Below, in pieces: positions 25,901 to 48,589 of a stretch of DNA of 64,000 bases (the stretch's first letter is position 1; each line of letters begins with the position of its first letter). Below the pieces are notes generated by a model. That model saw only the letters and a program-made list of their open reading frames with translations. It was not told the DNA's origin and made no database searches. Made by a program: the position numbers and the translations under genes. The stretch is from Haliclystus octoradiatus (Eukaryota > Cnidaria > Staurozoa > Stauromedusae > Haliclystidae), in the NCBI GenBank assembly GCA_916610825.1, contig OU744451.1:18623307-18687306 (forward strand). The letters run 5' to 3'.

Positions 25901-28900
25901 TATACTATACTATACTATATACTATACTATACTATACTATACTATACTATACTATACTATACTATACTATACTATACTATACTATACTATACTATACTAT
26001 ACTATACTATACTATACTATACTATACTATACTATACTATACTATACTATACTATACTATACTATATTATACTATACTATACTATATTATACTATACTAT
26101 ACTATACTATACTATACTATACTATACTATACTATACTATACTATACTATACTATACTATACTATATACTATACTATACTATACTATACTATACTATACT
26201 ATACTATACTATACTATACTATACTATACTATACTATACTATACTATACTATACTATACTATACTATACTATACTATACTATACTATACTATACTATATT
26301 ATACTATACTATACTATATTATACTATACTATACTACACTATACTATACTATACTATACTATACTATACTATACTATATTATACTATACTATACTATATT
26401 ATACTATACTATACTATACTATACTATACTATATTATACTATACTATACTATATTATACTATACTATACTATACTATACTATACTATATTATACTACACT
26501 ATACTATATTATACTATACTATACTATATTATACTATACTATACTATACTATACTATACTATACTATACTATACTATACTATACTATACTATACTATACT
26601 ATACTATACTATACTATACTATATTATACTATACTATACTATACTATACTATACTATACTATACTATACTATACTATACTATACTATACTATACTATACT
26701 ATACTATATTATACTTTACTATATTATACTATACTATACTATATTATACTATACTATACTATACTATACTATATTATACTATACTATACTATATTATACT
26801 ATACTATACTATACTATACTATACTATATTATACTATACTATACTATATTATACTATACTATACTATATTATACTATACTATACTATACTATACTATACT
26901 ATACTATACTATACTATACTATACTATACTATACTATACTATACTATACTATACTATACTATACTATACTATATTATACTATACTATACTATACTATACT
27001 ATACTATACTATACTATACTATACTATACTATACTATACTATACTATACTATACTATACTATACTATACTATACTATACTATACTATACTATACTATACT
27101 ATACTATACTATACTATACTATACTATACTATACTATACTATACTATACTATACTATACTATACTATACTATACTATACTATACTATAATATACAATACT
27201 ATACTATACTATACTATACTATACTATACTATACTATACTATACTATACTATACTATACTATACTATACTATACTATACTATACTATACTATACTATAAT
27301 ATACAATACTATACTATACTATACTATATACTATACTATACTATACTATACTATACTATACTATACTATACTATATTATACTATACTATACTATATTATA
27401 CTATACTATACTATACTATACTATACTATATTATACTATACTATACTATATTATACTATACTATACTATATTATACTATACTATACTATACTATACTATA
27501 CTATACTATACTATACTATACTATACTATACTATACTATACTATACTATACTATACTATACTATACTATACTATACTATACTATACTATACTATACTATA
27601 CTATACTATACTATACTATACTATACTATACTATACTATACTATACTATACTATACTATACTATACTATACTATACTATACTATACTATACTATACTATA
27701 CTATACTATACTATACTATACTATACTATACTATACTATACTATACTATACTATACTATACTATACTATACTATACTATACTATACTATACTATACTATA
27801 CTATACTATACTATACTATACTATACTATACTATACTATACTATACTATACTATACTATACTATACTATACTATACTATACTATACTATACTATACTATA
27901 CTATACTATACTATATTATACTATACTATATTATACTATACTATACTATATTATACTATAATATACTATACTGTCGATACTATAGATGCCATACATCTCT
28001 AGCGAACATGTTATTATCTAATAACTACATTTAAGAGGGAATAGCTAGCTGAAAATCAAGAAAAGAAGCACATTTTTAATTACTTATTATATAATATTAT
28101 CGCATGAGAAGAAATGTATTTTTTTTTTTGATTTGCGTTTTACATGATAAAGATATATCACTGAAGAAATAGAATCAATAACAGACGAAAAGAAAATCAA
28201 TCAAAGCAAACAGCAGAAAAGCTTAGTTATTGGCACAATAGTTAAAACAAAGAGAAGAAAAAAGAAAGCGAGAAAATCATCGGAAAATTTTGTGCAAGAA
28301 GAAATAATTAAATTTAAAGAGATAGAAATACTAGAACTGAAAGGAAAATGTAAAACTGTTACCATCGCGACAGGGAAAACAGATCGATCTAGGTCTAATC
28401 AAGTATTAGTTCGTGGTTTCATCAATAAAGGATTTGTCAAAGAGGTTTGATATATATAGCTGTTGATTGTAATGTAGCCTGTTATAATGATCAATCACCT
28501 GTTTATAGTAGCCACATGCTTATAGTGATCACTTCAGTTATGGTCGAAGTAACAGTATTCAACTTAATCTTACAAATAATGACCACCTGTCAATAGCGGT
28601 CATTTGATTTTTCTGTTTTACAGTACTATCCAATGATCGAGGGGCAATTCCACCGTTCGAGATGTATCTGACGTCATCCACGCGTCAGAGCATCGCGCTG
28701 CCTTTTAGACCATTCAATCTATATTTCGATTGGAATCGATTTCCATTATATAGATTATTAAGCTGAGGTTGCTTGGGTATATAAGCCATAAGTGATACTT
28801 TTGCGACTGTGCAGATGCATAATTTGAGTGCTACTGATTATCATGATCAATGTTCATGGTAGCCTGCGTGCAGACCCAAATCTTTTTTTTATGATTACCC

Positions 28901-29337
28901 TACTAATCATAAAAAAAAGATTTGGGTCTGCGCGCAGGCTATGTTCATGGCTACTTTGAATGTCACAATATTAATCTGGATAATGATCAAAAATCATTTC
29001 GTTTATTTATTTCAATTTATCAAAAAAGTTTTAAATAAGTAAAAAACTTTTATTCCGGAATAAAGTCGGTGTCAAACATTCCCGCTTTAGTGTCCTACAT
29101 TATACATAGTATTCCCAAACATTTGGACATAAAATTTACTACAACTTTTTAGAACTGAGAGACAGTGAGAGTAGTGTCGAGAGAGCTCATTTTTATGAAT
29201 GGTTTTCACCTTATAATTATACTAATAACTATAAATCTGTTAAATACTTGCAGCAGCAAAGAAGATACAATCTGAGTTTGGGTGTACAGCCAATCATCGA
29301 AGAGCATGGCGAATCATCAGAGGATAAACTAGTATAG
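22992..29337 (+). CDS. Unrecognised single-pass type I membrane protein, five-exon model
   Basis: Exons 22992-23107, 23161-23399, 24764-24926, 28153-28444 and 29254-29337 join with phases 2, 1, 2, 0 and give about 297 residues. The start MKIMFVLIISFSCFQT looks like a signal peptide. The ectodomain is short, with cysteines (RCLSSLPC) and three N-glycosylation sequons (NQT, NSS, NQS). Exon 3 carries a clear transmembrane helix (MILFLTIPLIFAMIVVLLLLF) followed by TRKQLRR. The tail is very basic (KTKRRKKKARK), then acidic/hydrophobic, and ends SSEDKLV. Exons 3 to 5 are the firmest: good splice sites, agreeing phases and long open frames without repeats. Exons 1 and 2 are weaker, since the intron between them is only 53 nt and the exon 2 donor is GTAATT. 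No family is recognised; the ectodomain could be longer if upstream exons exist. AATAAA occurs at about 29486 and 29507. Confidence 0.5.
23439..23983. repeat. Tandem array, 5 x 109 bp
   Basis: Units begin at 23439, 23548, 23657, 23766 and 23875, an exact period of 109 bp. The copies are nearly identical: the first differs by one base near its end and the last by two or three. Each opens GATTTCTATTTAGGTTCATG and closes ATGTAGAGCGGCCC. The array lies in the intron between exons 2 and 3 of the membrane-protein model. No open frame runs through it. Confidence 0.95.
24083..24436 (-). mobile_element. MITE, CCCGGGGGGTAACTTCC family
   Basis: Starts CCCCGGTGGGGGGGGGCAAC and ends GAGTTACCCCCCGGG. It is inverted relative to the copy at 29.85 kb: the phrase CGTCCCCGTATACCAAA near its right end is the complement of the left part of that copy. 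The interior is rich in short ATACCCCAAATATTTT-like repeats. A (GTAT)n run lies about 50 bp upstream. Confidence 0.75.
24559..24624. repeat. Hairpin-forming inverted repeat
   Basis: CGTGAAATTGCCTAAAAGTTCAT and the near-complement ATGAACTTTCAGGCAATTTCACG form arms of about 23 bp around a loop of about 20 bp. GTTCATGAAC-type words around it also occur in the element at 36.69 kb. Confidence 0.6.
25568..27972. repeat. (CTATA)n pentanucleotide microsatellite, 2.4 kb
   Basis: About 480 units of a 5-bp repeat, interrupted by point variants, mostly CTATT in place of CTATA, plus a few ATAATATACAATACT blocks (about 25814, 27186 and 27296) and single-base losses. Because 15 bp give five codons in every frame, the tract stays open in several frames and yields long false proteins of repeating YYTIL. 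It lies in the intron between the transmembrane exon and the cytoplasmic exon of the membrane-protein model. Confidence 0.97.
28470..28622 (-). repeat. TACAGT-family MITE, inverted copy
   Basis: Starts GTAGCCTGTTATAATGATCA, contains TAATGACCACCTGTCAATAGCGG and ends TCTGTTTTACAGTA. Order and orientation are opposite to the copies at 12.1, 34.7 and 46.1 kb. Starts about 25 bp after exon 4 of the membrane-protein model. Confidence 0.6.
28860..28941. mobile_element. 82-bp hairpin MITE with 9-bp target duplication
   Basis: Arms of about 38 bp beginning TAGCCTGCGTGCAGACCC and ending with the near-perfect complement GGGTCTGCGCGCAGGCTA, around a 6-nt loop. Flanked by a direct repeat TGTTCATGG at 28851-28859 and 28942-28950. 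A 9-bp duplication is typical of Mutator-like elements. The arms differ by one base, so insertion or copying was recent. Confidence 0.85.
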
Positions 29338-29847
29338 AAACCGGCTCTGTTCAGCATACATGAGTATCAAGAAGTAATGTATATGTTCAGATTTTTCATG
29401 GAAACGACTGTATTGGATTCCCGTTGCTCTCATTTATTATTTTGAGTGATAATTATATTCATTTTTAGAGAATATAATTTAAATAGAATAAATTTGTTTC
29501 AAGAAAATAATAAAACATGTTACTCCAAAGTTGGAAATATGTCATATTCATCTCCATAAATTGAGTTCTATATGATGGGGAATAGACCTTCAAATTCTAG
29601 TGGAATATATGTTCTTTATCAGAGATAATTCATAAATGTAATGGGAACTTTGGGCGGCTCCGGAGACTGTTCAAAAATTGTGCTATAGCTGCTCTAGATA
29701 GTAACTCTATATATCTGAATTAGAAAGCGTTGGTTTTCAACTAATGAAACGTAGCATCGTTGTTTATTATCCTATAAGGAGTTGAAAATTCACAGCACAG
29801 CTTTTGTATGCACGTTTGTTTGTATGTATGTATGTATGTATGTATGT

Positions 29848-30173
29848 CCCAGGGGGGGTAACTTCCATACTTTGGGTATACGGGAATGTTCAAATATTAA
29901 AGGGTACCTTTTTCAAAATCCTTAAAAAATTTTTGGGGGTATGCTTAATGACAATTTTTTTTTAGGTATCCTTTTGACGCCTTTGCAAGTTTTTCATGAT
30001 GCAAAACAAATTTTGCCTATGAAACTTTTTTTTTCATTTGTTTTGGCTGAATCTGCCATTCACAAAAATATATTTTGGGTATCTTTTTCATCATGTGAAA
30101 ATTTTTTATGGTCATTCTGCCAATGTTCCATTTGAACGACCCCATCGAAGCGCAGTGGAAGTTACCCCCCGGG
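29848..30173 (+). mobile_element. MITE, CCCGGGGGGTAACTTCC family, inside (GTAT)n
   Basis: Starts CCCAGGGGGGGTAACTTCC and ends GGAAGTTACCCCCCGGG, a terminal inverted repeat of about 17 bp. A (GTAT)n run (29821-29847) abuts the left end and GTATGTATG resumes right after the right end, so it sits inside a microsatellite. Open reading through the right half is accidental. Confidence 0.85.
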
Positions 30174-30183
30174 ATGTATGTAT

Positions 30184-30677
30184 GTCTGTCACCAACGCTA
30201 TTTCTTTGTATTTTTCTGATCTCTCGAAGGTTTTGGAAGATATCTCAGGTTTGAAACACTTATTTGTGGCAGATGATCTTGTTATTTATTCTGCTGAACG
30301 CTCAGTGATACAAGCTGGTTTGGACGCTATATCAATTCGGTATGCTAATATTTTACAAGTTAATTTAAGTAAGACAAACATTATCAAGTTCTGAAAGGGT
30401 GGTCGCCTTTGTAACGCAGCAGATCGCTTAATGTACCGTGGGGAACAAGTTTCATTAGCAAACAGCTACACTTATCTTGGCATTACTCTCCAGACTACGC
30501 TATTATTCACTCAACATTTACTGCAAAAGAAAACCAAATTTACAATTGCTATAGGATCAATAAAGCATTTACGATTAAAATCTTTGGAGTCAGCTATTGC
30601 TATATTTTACATGAAACTGTCGCCAGTAATAACTTACGGTTTTGCAGTGATTTCATCTTATTTTACCAAAGCAAATT
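30184..30677 (+). pseudogene. Non-LTR retrotransposon (LINE) reverse transcriptase fragment
   Basis: Two adjoining frames (ending at about 30394, resuming about 30400) encode the later part of a LINE reverse transcriptase: LFVADDLVIYSAE is the catalytic (F/Y)xDD region, followed by LQVNLSKTNIIKF and SYTYLGITLQTT, the usual LNxxKT and YLG blocks. A stop separates the halves, so it is dead. It runs into a (GTAT)n tract at 30678. The missing downstream part of the same lineage is present at 42.3 kb. Confidence 0.8.
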
Positions 30678-30773
30678 TGATGTATGTATGTATGTATGTA
30701 TGTATGTATGTATGTATGTATGTATGTATGTATGTATGTATGTATGTATGTATGTATGTATGTATGTATGCAT
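30678..30773. repeat. (GTAT)n microsatellite
   Basis: About 24 units of the tetranucleotide GTAT with one variant (GCAT) near the end. It interrupts the LINE fragment exactly after the codons for FTKANL. Confidence 0.95.
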
Positions 30774-31479
30774 GTATGATGACTTGTTAATAATTTGATA
30801 TACGGATGGTTTTTTAAAAGTTCAGTTAAGTTATAAATTGAGAACTTATTTTCATAATTATATTTGATGTTTGTACATACATATAGCAGGATATTTATCA
30901 AATGAAAAGTTCGAAAATTTAAATTCATAAATATACAATCAGGGGGAATCCGAGTCATTCGAGGGCGATAGAGGCAGAACTTACACAGCGGGCACCCTAC
31001 AGCAAACGTAGTAGTCAGGATGGGATATACTATATATGTATATATTTGTAGACGGTGTTGTTAATTGAGCAACCCGTTTCTCTTACGTTTAATTGCATTT
31101 ATACACATAGATTTAAATGCTTTACGATTATGTACAACACAAGCAACAAAATCATTACATATAATGTCGAAAAATGTTCTCGTTGAGCCGTGGCCTCTTC
31201 TTCTGCTGCCAGTTGGAGGGTAGCACAGGACATCATGCAGCGGCTGGGGGCATCGATAAATTTTATCATTTTATGTTTCACTGTGGAGGTCGCTGATGGA
31301 ATGATAGCTCTTAATGACAATTATGTGGACAATTTATTTGGCCAGTGACAACCAAGGGCGTGGCAAAGCATATCATCGGATGATTTGTTCGGATGTTTTT
31401 GGGCTTAACTCAATGGGCTTATTCAGACACAATTCTTGACTGATCTTCAAGTCCCGCTTCTATATGCCGCAATTGACAT

Positions 31480-32260
31480 ATCAAAAACGTCATAGTAAAA
31501 AGTGAGACTTGGGAAGTCAAAGTCCATGATTCAGATTCTTATATATGTTGGAACAGGCGTAATCTGAGTGCTCCCCAGGCGATGCCACGACGAGAAGAAA
31601 TATCAACATTGGTAGAGGGTAACATTGCACCAAGGTATTTGAATGAGTCAACTCGCTGCTGAGGACCATGGATGGTATATAATTACGTCTGTTCCGAGCC
31701 TATGGAGATGTACTTCGTCTTGGTGATATTGATGCTTAGCCCAATTATTAATCCAATTCTTTCGATGTCATTGATCATAGGCTGTGCCTTGGTGGAGTTA
31801 TTGGCTATTATTGCAATGTCATCTGCGAACCCCCGGGGGGTAACTTCCATTGCGCTTCGATGGGGTCGTTCAAATGGAACTTTGGCAGAATGACCATGAA
31901 ATTTTTCTACATGACAAAGATACCCCAAATATATTTTTATGAATGACAGATTTAACCAAAACAAAGTGAAAAAGCAATATTCATAGGCAGAATTTGTTTG
32001 CAGAATAAAAAATTGCAAAAGCGTCAAGAATACCTCAACAAATTTTCATGACCAAGCATACCCTGAACATTTTTTCTGGATTTTGAAGAAGGTACCCTTT
32101 AATATTTGAACGTCCCCGTATACCAAAAGTATGGAAGTTACTCCCCCGGCTATGAACTCAAAATTGGCTAGACACTTCTCATGGGATGGATGGAATACTG
32201 CTCCTCCTTCGGTCATGCAAAGCATAACATTCAGAACAGTTTGCGTTTTAATTACAACTA
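31480..32260 (-). pseudogene. Second LINE reverse transcriptase fragment, split by a MITE
   Basis: Minus strand. Reading down from about 32260: GGAVFHPSHEKCLANFEF, then the MITE at 31830-32149, then FADDIAIIANNSTKAQ, LSINITKTKYISIG, a stop, and DSFKYLGAMLPSTNVD. These are the catalytic FADD, the KTK and the YLG blocks of a LINE polymerase. This lineage differs from the fragment at 30.2 kb. Possible further remnants reach down to about 31100 (AAEEEATAQREHFSTLYV), but I cannot align them. Stops and the insertion make it non-functional. Confidence 0.7.
31830..32149 (-). mobile_element. MITE, CCCGGGGGGTAACTTCC family, inside a LINE
   Basis: Starts CCCCCGGGGGGTAACTTCC and ends GGAAGTTACTCCCCCGG; inverted relative to the 29.85 kb copy. 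It splits the LINE codons for EF|ADD. The flanks read TTCATAG on one side and TTCGCAG on the other (minus strand), which looks like a 7-bp target duplication with two later changes. Confidence 0.85.
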
Positions 32261-32622
32261 AAGACACACCTTAAAAGTTAAATATTCAAAAGTCTAGAAA
32301 TAAAATACTGTCTAGCAGTTGTAATTTGATTCATCATTTCAAAAAAATCATATATTTAGCTCTAAAAATAGACTTGATCAAATTGAAAGACTGTAACTAA
32401 AAGGTTTGTATTTTACATAAAAAAACTATTTACAACGTTAATTTATATATAATTTAAATTTCTGACGTTTTATAGTCAACGTCTCAGGATTTCTTTTTAG
32501 AATTATCGAAGTATTTATAAAATATTGAACTATGTATACCGTCCTATCTATATTATCGTCCATTAATTATTGGATGTAGAGCATCTACCTCATATTCTTC
32601 ACTATCATTCTGAAAAGCTGTT

Positions 32623-43786
<11,164 letters not shown>

Positions 43787-43797
43787 CTGGAAAATTA

Positions 43798-43982
43798 ATA
43801 CAGGAAAATTTGAATATAACAACAAGCTATGAGAGGTTGATAAATTAATTAACCACTAAACGCAAGTGACCTTCACATACAGGGTCGATTCAATGTAAAA
43901 TACTATTCTGAAAATTGCAATAGTGACCATTATAGACAGGTGGCCGCTGTATAGAGATGACCATTATAACAAGTTTGCATGT
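43798..43982 (+). repeat. TACAGT-family MITE abutting the MNNL exon acceptor
   Basis: Begins AATACAGGAAAATTTGAATA and ends AACAAGTTTGCATGTA, with family interior (AGTGACCATTATAGACAGGTGG). Its left end is about 10 bp from the acceptor AG (43788-43787, minus strand). Confidence 0.8.
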
Positions 43983-45810
43983 ACTAATGTATTTTTCGTG
44001 TCAACTAATAACTTTCTACATTTAACGATGAAAGGCTATCATAAGAAAGGGGTGCAAGGGTTTCTTGTGCTTGTTTAAACTATATCTAAGCCTACTGTCA
44101 GAGATTAAAATATTTTTAAACCAAATGCTGTCAAAAATTTCAAATACAGTAGTAAAATATCCATTAATCTAAACCCAAATTCATAAAAGAAAATATCCTT
44201 TTGATTTCTGGTGCAATGATCATATTTCTAAAAGATGTCAGACATTTCTTACGGCCTCTTTTTCATGTTTGATGACATCGTCCTTTTTTTTGTCAACACC
44301 CACTGTTCCTTTTCTAAAAATGGGATATCATCAATGTCTAGAGTTTCAAAATGTTATAAAATTTCATGAAGCTCATGCACATTTTACGAAGGGTTCATGA
44401 ATAGTTCATAAACCAGCTGATCAAATGCTTAGGCCTACATGTAAAATTGCCCGCAATTATAATAAACGCTTCTGTAAAATGTTTTGAGCTGTTCATATAA
44501 GTTACGTCAAAGGATTTCAAGTATTTGAAACAAGGGAACAAAAATAGTATTGCTTGTTATGTAAACAATGGCATAATTAAGTCTAGTTAAGCTTGCAGTC
44601 CGTATTTTTAATATCGTTTCTTAACAGTTTTACTAGAACTTATTTGCATTATATATTATTATATGGTACCATGGTTGATGCATCAATTTTCCAAATTGTT
44701 TTAATTAAATTGTTGTAGCCTATTAGTAGGCTAAATGGAACAACGTAAGCAAAGTCCCAGGGAGAAAATTGTCTGTGTTATCTAATGCGGATTTGAACAT
44801 AAATTGCCCGATCAGTAATATTTAGCTCTTTTTAAACCTGCCGTGGTTTTGTTTGATTCTTGATTGATCTTTTTGATTCTTCTGAAAATCAGAACCCTGC
44901 ATGAAAAAACATTGCTTTCCAAATTTTCACGTTACACGTTACTCTATTGACTCAATTGACCCTCTGACCTCTGGGAAACTCCCAGGAAGTTAACAGTTTG
45001 GAAGTATTAATATCAATTAATTTTTCCGGTATTAGCTGGGTTCAATATTAAATCATTTAAATGTTTTCACAGCTTTTATTTTAGGGACCATTGCTCATTT
45101 ATTGTCACAAAAATAATATTACTACACATCTTTTCATTTTTATCTTCTAGAGAATTGAAAGCATTTCCTTCTGCTTATTTGAATACAACTAAATATATTT
45201 TCTTCTCTTCCTTCTGGATTTGTGTTAGACTTCCGGGCAGTGGCAGCCTGTAGTATATATAATTGATGGGGAAGAACGATTGGTGAGGGTGCCGAAGGCA
45301 GACAAATTTTCTAGGGGTATGGGGGCATGCTCCCCCTGAAAATGTCTCAAATTTGAGGTGTCTAACCCTTTCTGTAGTTTGACATAAGCTTAAAATGTTT
45401 GCAAAAGGTGTACAGTATAATTTTATTTTGAATCTATAAACTGTACCCTCTGCAGAAGTTCAGATTTAAAAAATTACTCCTAAACTGTTCGCTTAAATAT
45501 TATTATATTACTATCTATATTGTATTTAAGTTAGCTTCTTATAATTTTAATTTTTTTATTTTTATAAATGGCTGCATGCAAGTGGAATTACTGTTGTGAA
45601 AATTCACTGTATTTGCCTATCGTATATAATTCACTTTTTGCCAATACGACGTTGTCATAGATGATTGTGTCCAGCTCTTAGAATTACATGTCTAAATAGT
45701 ACCGAATCAATAAATGGAAATTAGTCTGAAGGCAATATGGGCCGATGTTATCATGGTAATGGAAAGGTTGGAAATGGTCCCATTAAAGACTCTAGCGAAG
45801 TCTGCTAAGT

Positions 45811-45911
45811 AAAAAGTAATGTGGACGGTGTCGCCCTACCGAAGGCACCCGTACCACTCCTCTATTTCTAGAAGAGTGGCTCTTTTCGCTAAGAGCAATG
45901 ATGTTAAACGC
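45811..45911 (-). mobile_element. 5'-truncated SINE, inverted
   Basis: Complement of the last 100 bp of the SINE at 8.68 kb, including GACGGTGTCGCCCTACCGAA and GTACCACTCCTCTATTTC. The tRNA-like head is absent. Confidence 0.75.
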
Positions 45912-46140
45912 TGCTACTCAAGTAAACGAAACTACTAAACGAAGTCTGCTATCAAGTACTAAGTTTGAGAGTGACAACAGTAAACCTGATTTTGACTCTG
46001 ATTGCATTTGGGTCTCAGAGATTGAACACAGTGATGGCCATATATAATTAATGACGAATATTTAATAGCATACACAAAATGCTGTAAGCAATTAAAATAA
46101 TATTATTATACTCCCTCTACTTACAGTACAGTGTTTACAG

Positions 46141-46321
46141 TACAGTGAAACATGTATATAACAGTCAGCTATAAGCTGTAAATAAATTGACCACTATACG
46201 CAGGTGGCCTTTATATACAGGGTTGATTCGAGAGAAAATACTATTTTAGACATATCAAGGGTGATCACTGTTGACAGGTGGCCGCTGTATAGAGGTGACT
46301 GTTATAACATGTTTGACTGTA
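46141..46321 (+). repeat. TACAGT-family MITE
   Basis: Begins TACAGTGAAACATGTATATA and ends TAACATGTTTGACTGTA; 181 bp. The best-preserved ends of the family in this window. Confidence 0.85.
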
Positions 46322-48589
46322 AATGTTTCGCAATCTAATTATTGTAATGGCAATTGTTTTTCATGTTATACTTGGATCAGATTCAAACATTTATCTGTCT
46401 TCAGCTTTTATGATCTCTTTCATATGATATGCTGGAATTGTTTGGATTTATTTTATCAATGTTCGGCAGATCTCCAGTATCTGCATCGGTCCAGTAAAAA
46501 ACTCACCAGGTTTTCCGGAATAAACGATGATAATGTTGATAATTTCAATACCCTTCTCAGAGGTATTATCTCGTCTTTAACATACCAATTTATTTTTCTA
46601 CAATTATTTATCTGTAGGCCTAGGCCTACTCCAGTTCAAGGCATTTATTTCCTAGAACTGAAGTAGTAAAGAAGCATATAGTAAAGAAGCCTGGTAAGAG
46701 TCACTGTGGTATACCTAAAAGGTAACGCCAAGAAAATGAATAAAAACAAAACAAAAACCAGAACAATAAGAATCTCATAGAGATAAATTTATGCATTGCG
46801 CCAGCACCTCCACCAAGGATTCAAAAAGATGGCGGTTTTGTGTGTGATGGCTATTGTTTATGCCAAATCTAGCTGGTAGGCAAACAAATGTCTTTGTAAA
46901 AGCAATGTTTTGGTAACTGTAGCAGGAATTAAAGTTATAAAAACATTTGAAGAGATATCTTTGTATATTGCAGTATCCCAGTGACATAGTTGTAGCCTCA
47001 TCTTTCTAGGGGAGTTATTCTTCAGTTTCTCTTGTTTGGAGTAGACACAAATATATAAGATATAAGATGTCTAATAGGGAGAGTGACACAAAGTCAGTGA
47101 TTGAAGTAAGAACAAGTTATATTTGTAAAGAAGAAGCATTTTCAATTTCTGTCTCTCTCACACCGACACTACAGTCTAACAAGCTAAAGGGCTGATTGCC
47201 AATTATGGGAACGTGTGATAGAGGGACCAGAGTTTATTTCAAGGTGGCTACTATTGAATGGTATGTTTAATAGGCAAGAAAACAGACAAACATTTATTAT
47301 GAGATAATTAATTATGTAAACCTAAATTTGTCGAGATAATACTTTGCGAACTGAAAGATAATGTTGAAAAGAGGATGCAGAGAAGATTTATTTTGGGAGA
47401 TCCTATATGAATTATATAAAGATGTATCATGTTCACAGAACTTTGGCAATGGACATACTATTTGGTGTATATTTAACTAATTCTGTCCTGAAAGGATCCC
47501 ACGCTAAGGATGTAAATCATTAATTGGGTCAGAGGACCGCACAAGGAGCTCAATCAGAGCGATAGGGGTGAAGTGTCCAATAAAGGAGAATAATGCTAAA
47601 TCGTGACATAATGGTGGTATAAAGCAGGAAGAACGAAGATTGAATAATTTTTTGAAATGTTTGAGAGTAATTTTTATTACTACCGGTACACATTAGAGTT
47701 GATGTTAATCGTAACTTTGGATGCATTCAAGTGTACATTCTTGTATTAGAATTTTAGAGAATTTTTTCATTGGTTGACGATGGAGAGAAGTATATAGTAG
47801 CTGTTAATGTTAAACCATAGTAAAAGGGATGTTGTAAATTAGAGTTGGGAAAGTGAAAAGAAGTCAGTGATTGAAGTAAAAACAAGTATAATTTGTATAA
47901 GAAGAAGCATTCTCGTTTTCTGTCTCTCTCACACCGACCCTAACAGTCTTACAGGGGATTTAGGGATTATATTTACTTCAGATGGAAAACGGTCAGCTCA
48001 CTGTTCAAAAGTTGCAGCCTTAGTAGTATCTAGAATTTTTCTTTTATTGAAAATATTTTTTGAATAGAAGCTGAATATTAGTTGATATAGATGTGACGCT
48101 ATTTTATAAGAAGCTAGAAAAAAGGCTGCCTCCGGCAGCTTTTTTCTAGCTCCTGTGGAGGGCCTTTGGCCCAATGTTGTTACTGTTGAGAAGCTGTATT
48201 TAATTTTTTCCACTTAGGTGTTTGCGCTCTATACATAGTAAGCATTTCAGAATCAAAAATCTACTGGTAATATGAACGGTATATAATAAAGATTGACTCT
48301 TACAATTTTAGCGCTATGAGATTTCAAAAGCGTTATTCGATTTCAGTTAAATATATTGCTAAAGATAAAATTACTACAATGTTACAATGATTACTGAAGC
48401 GTTTTGGAAATTTTATACTAAACATGGTACGGATTTCAGTTACACTATTTGCTATTTCAATATATAAGTAGTAGCCTAACAACATTGAACAGATCTTTAA
48501 AAATTATGTTTCAAATCCATGCAGTTACCAAAATGATTAATGTTTATTAAAGTCAAAGAAGCATTGAAGACATAAATGTATGTAGCATA

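Larger units (their letters stand above)
43983..48589. other. Gene-poor region upstream of the MNNL exon
   Basis: About 4.6 kb in which the missing signal-peptide exon of the Notch-ligand-like gene may lie; I found no convincing candidate. A repeat with GGGGGCATGCTCCCCC occurs near 45325. A direct repeat of about 100 bp (AGTCAGTGATTGAAGTAA... to CTCTCTCACACCGAC) occurs at about 47091-47190 and 47860-47960. A hairpin GAAGCTAGAAAAAAGGCTGC / GCAGCTTTTTTCTAGCTC is at about 48110-48152. Confidence 0.4.

Noticed and set aside
25436-27961. Open frame of 841 residues made of YYTIL repeats
   Set aside because: It is the translation of the (CTATA)n microsatellite, open in several frames because the 5-bp unit lacks in-frame stops.
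30653-30958. Minus-strand ORF rich in HTYI repeats
   Set aside because: Translation of (GTAT)n.
31683-32027. Continuous 114-residue protein including FADDIAII
   Set aside because: The first two thirds are MITE sequence read in frame by chance; only the LINE part is meaningful.
46775-46987. Candidate signal-peptide exon for the Notch-ligand-like gene
   Set aside because: The start (MSLGYCNIQRYLF) lacks a convincing hydrophobic core, and no donor in a phase matching 43786 was found.
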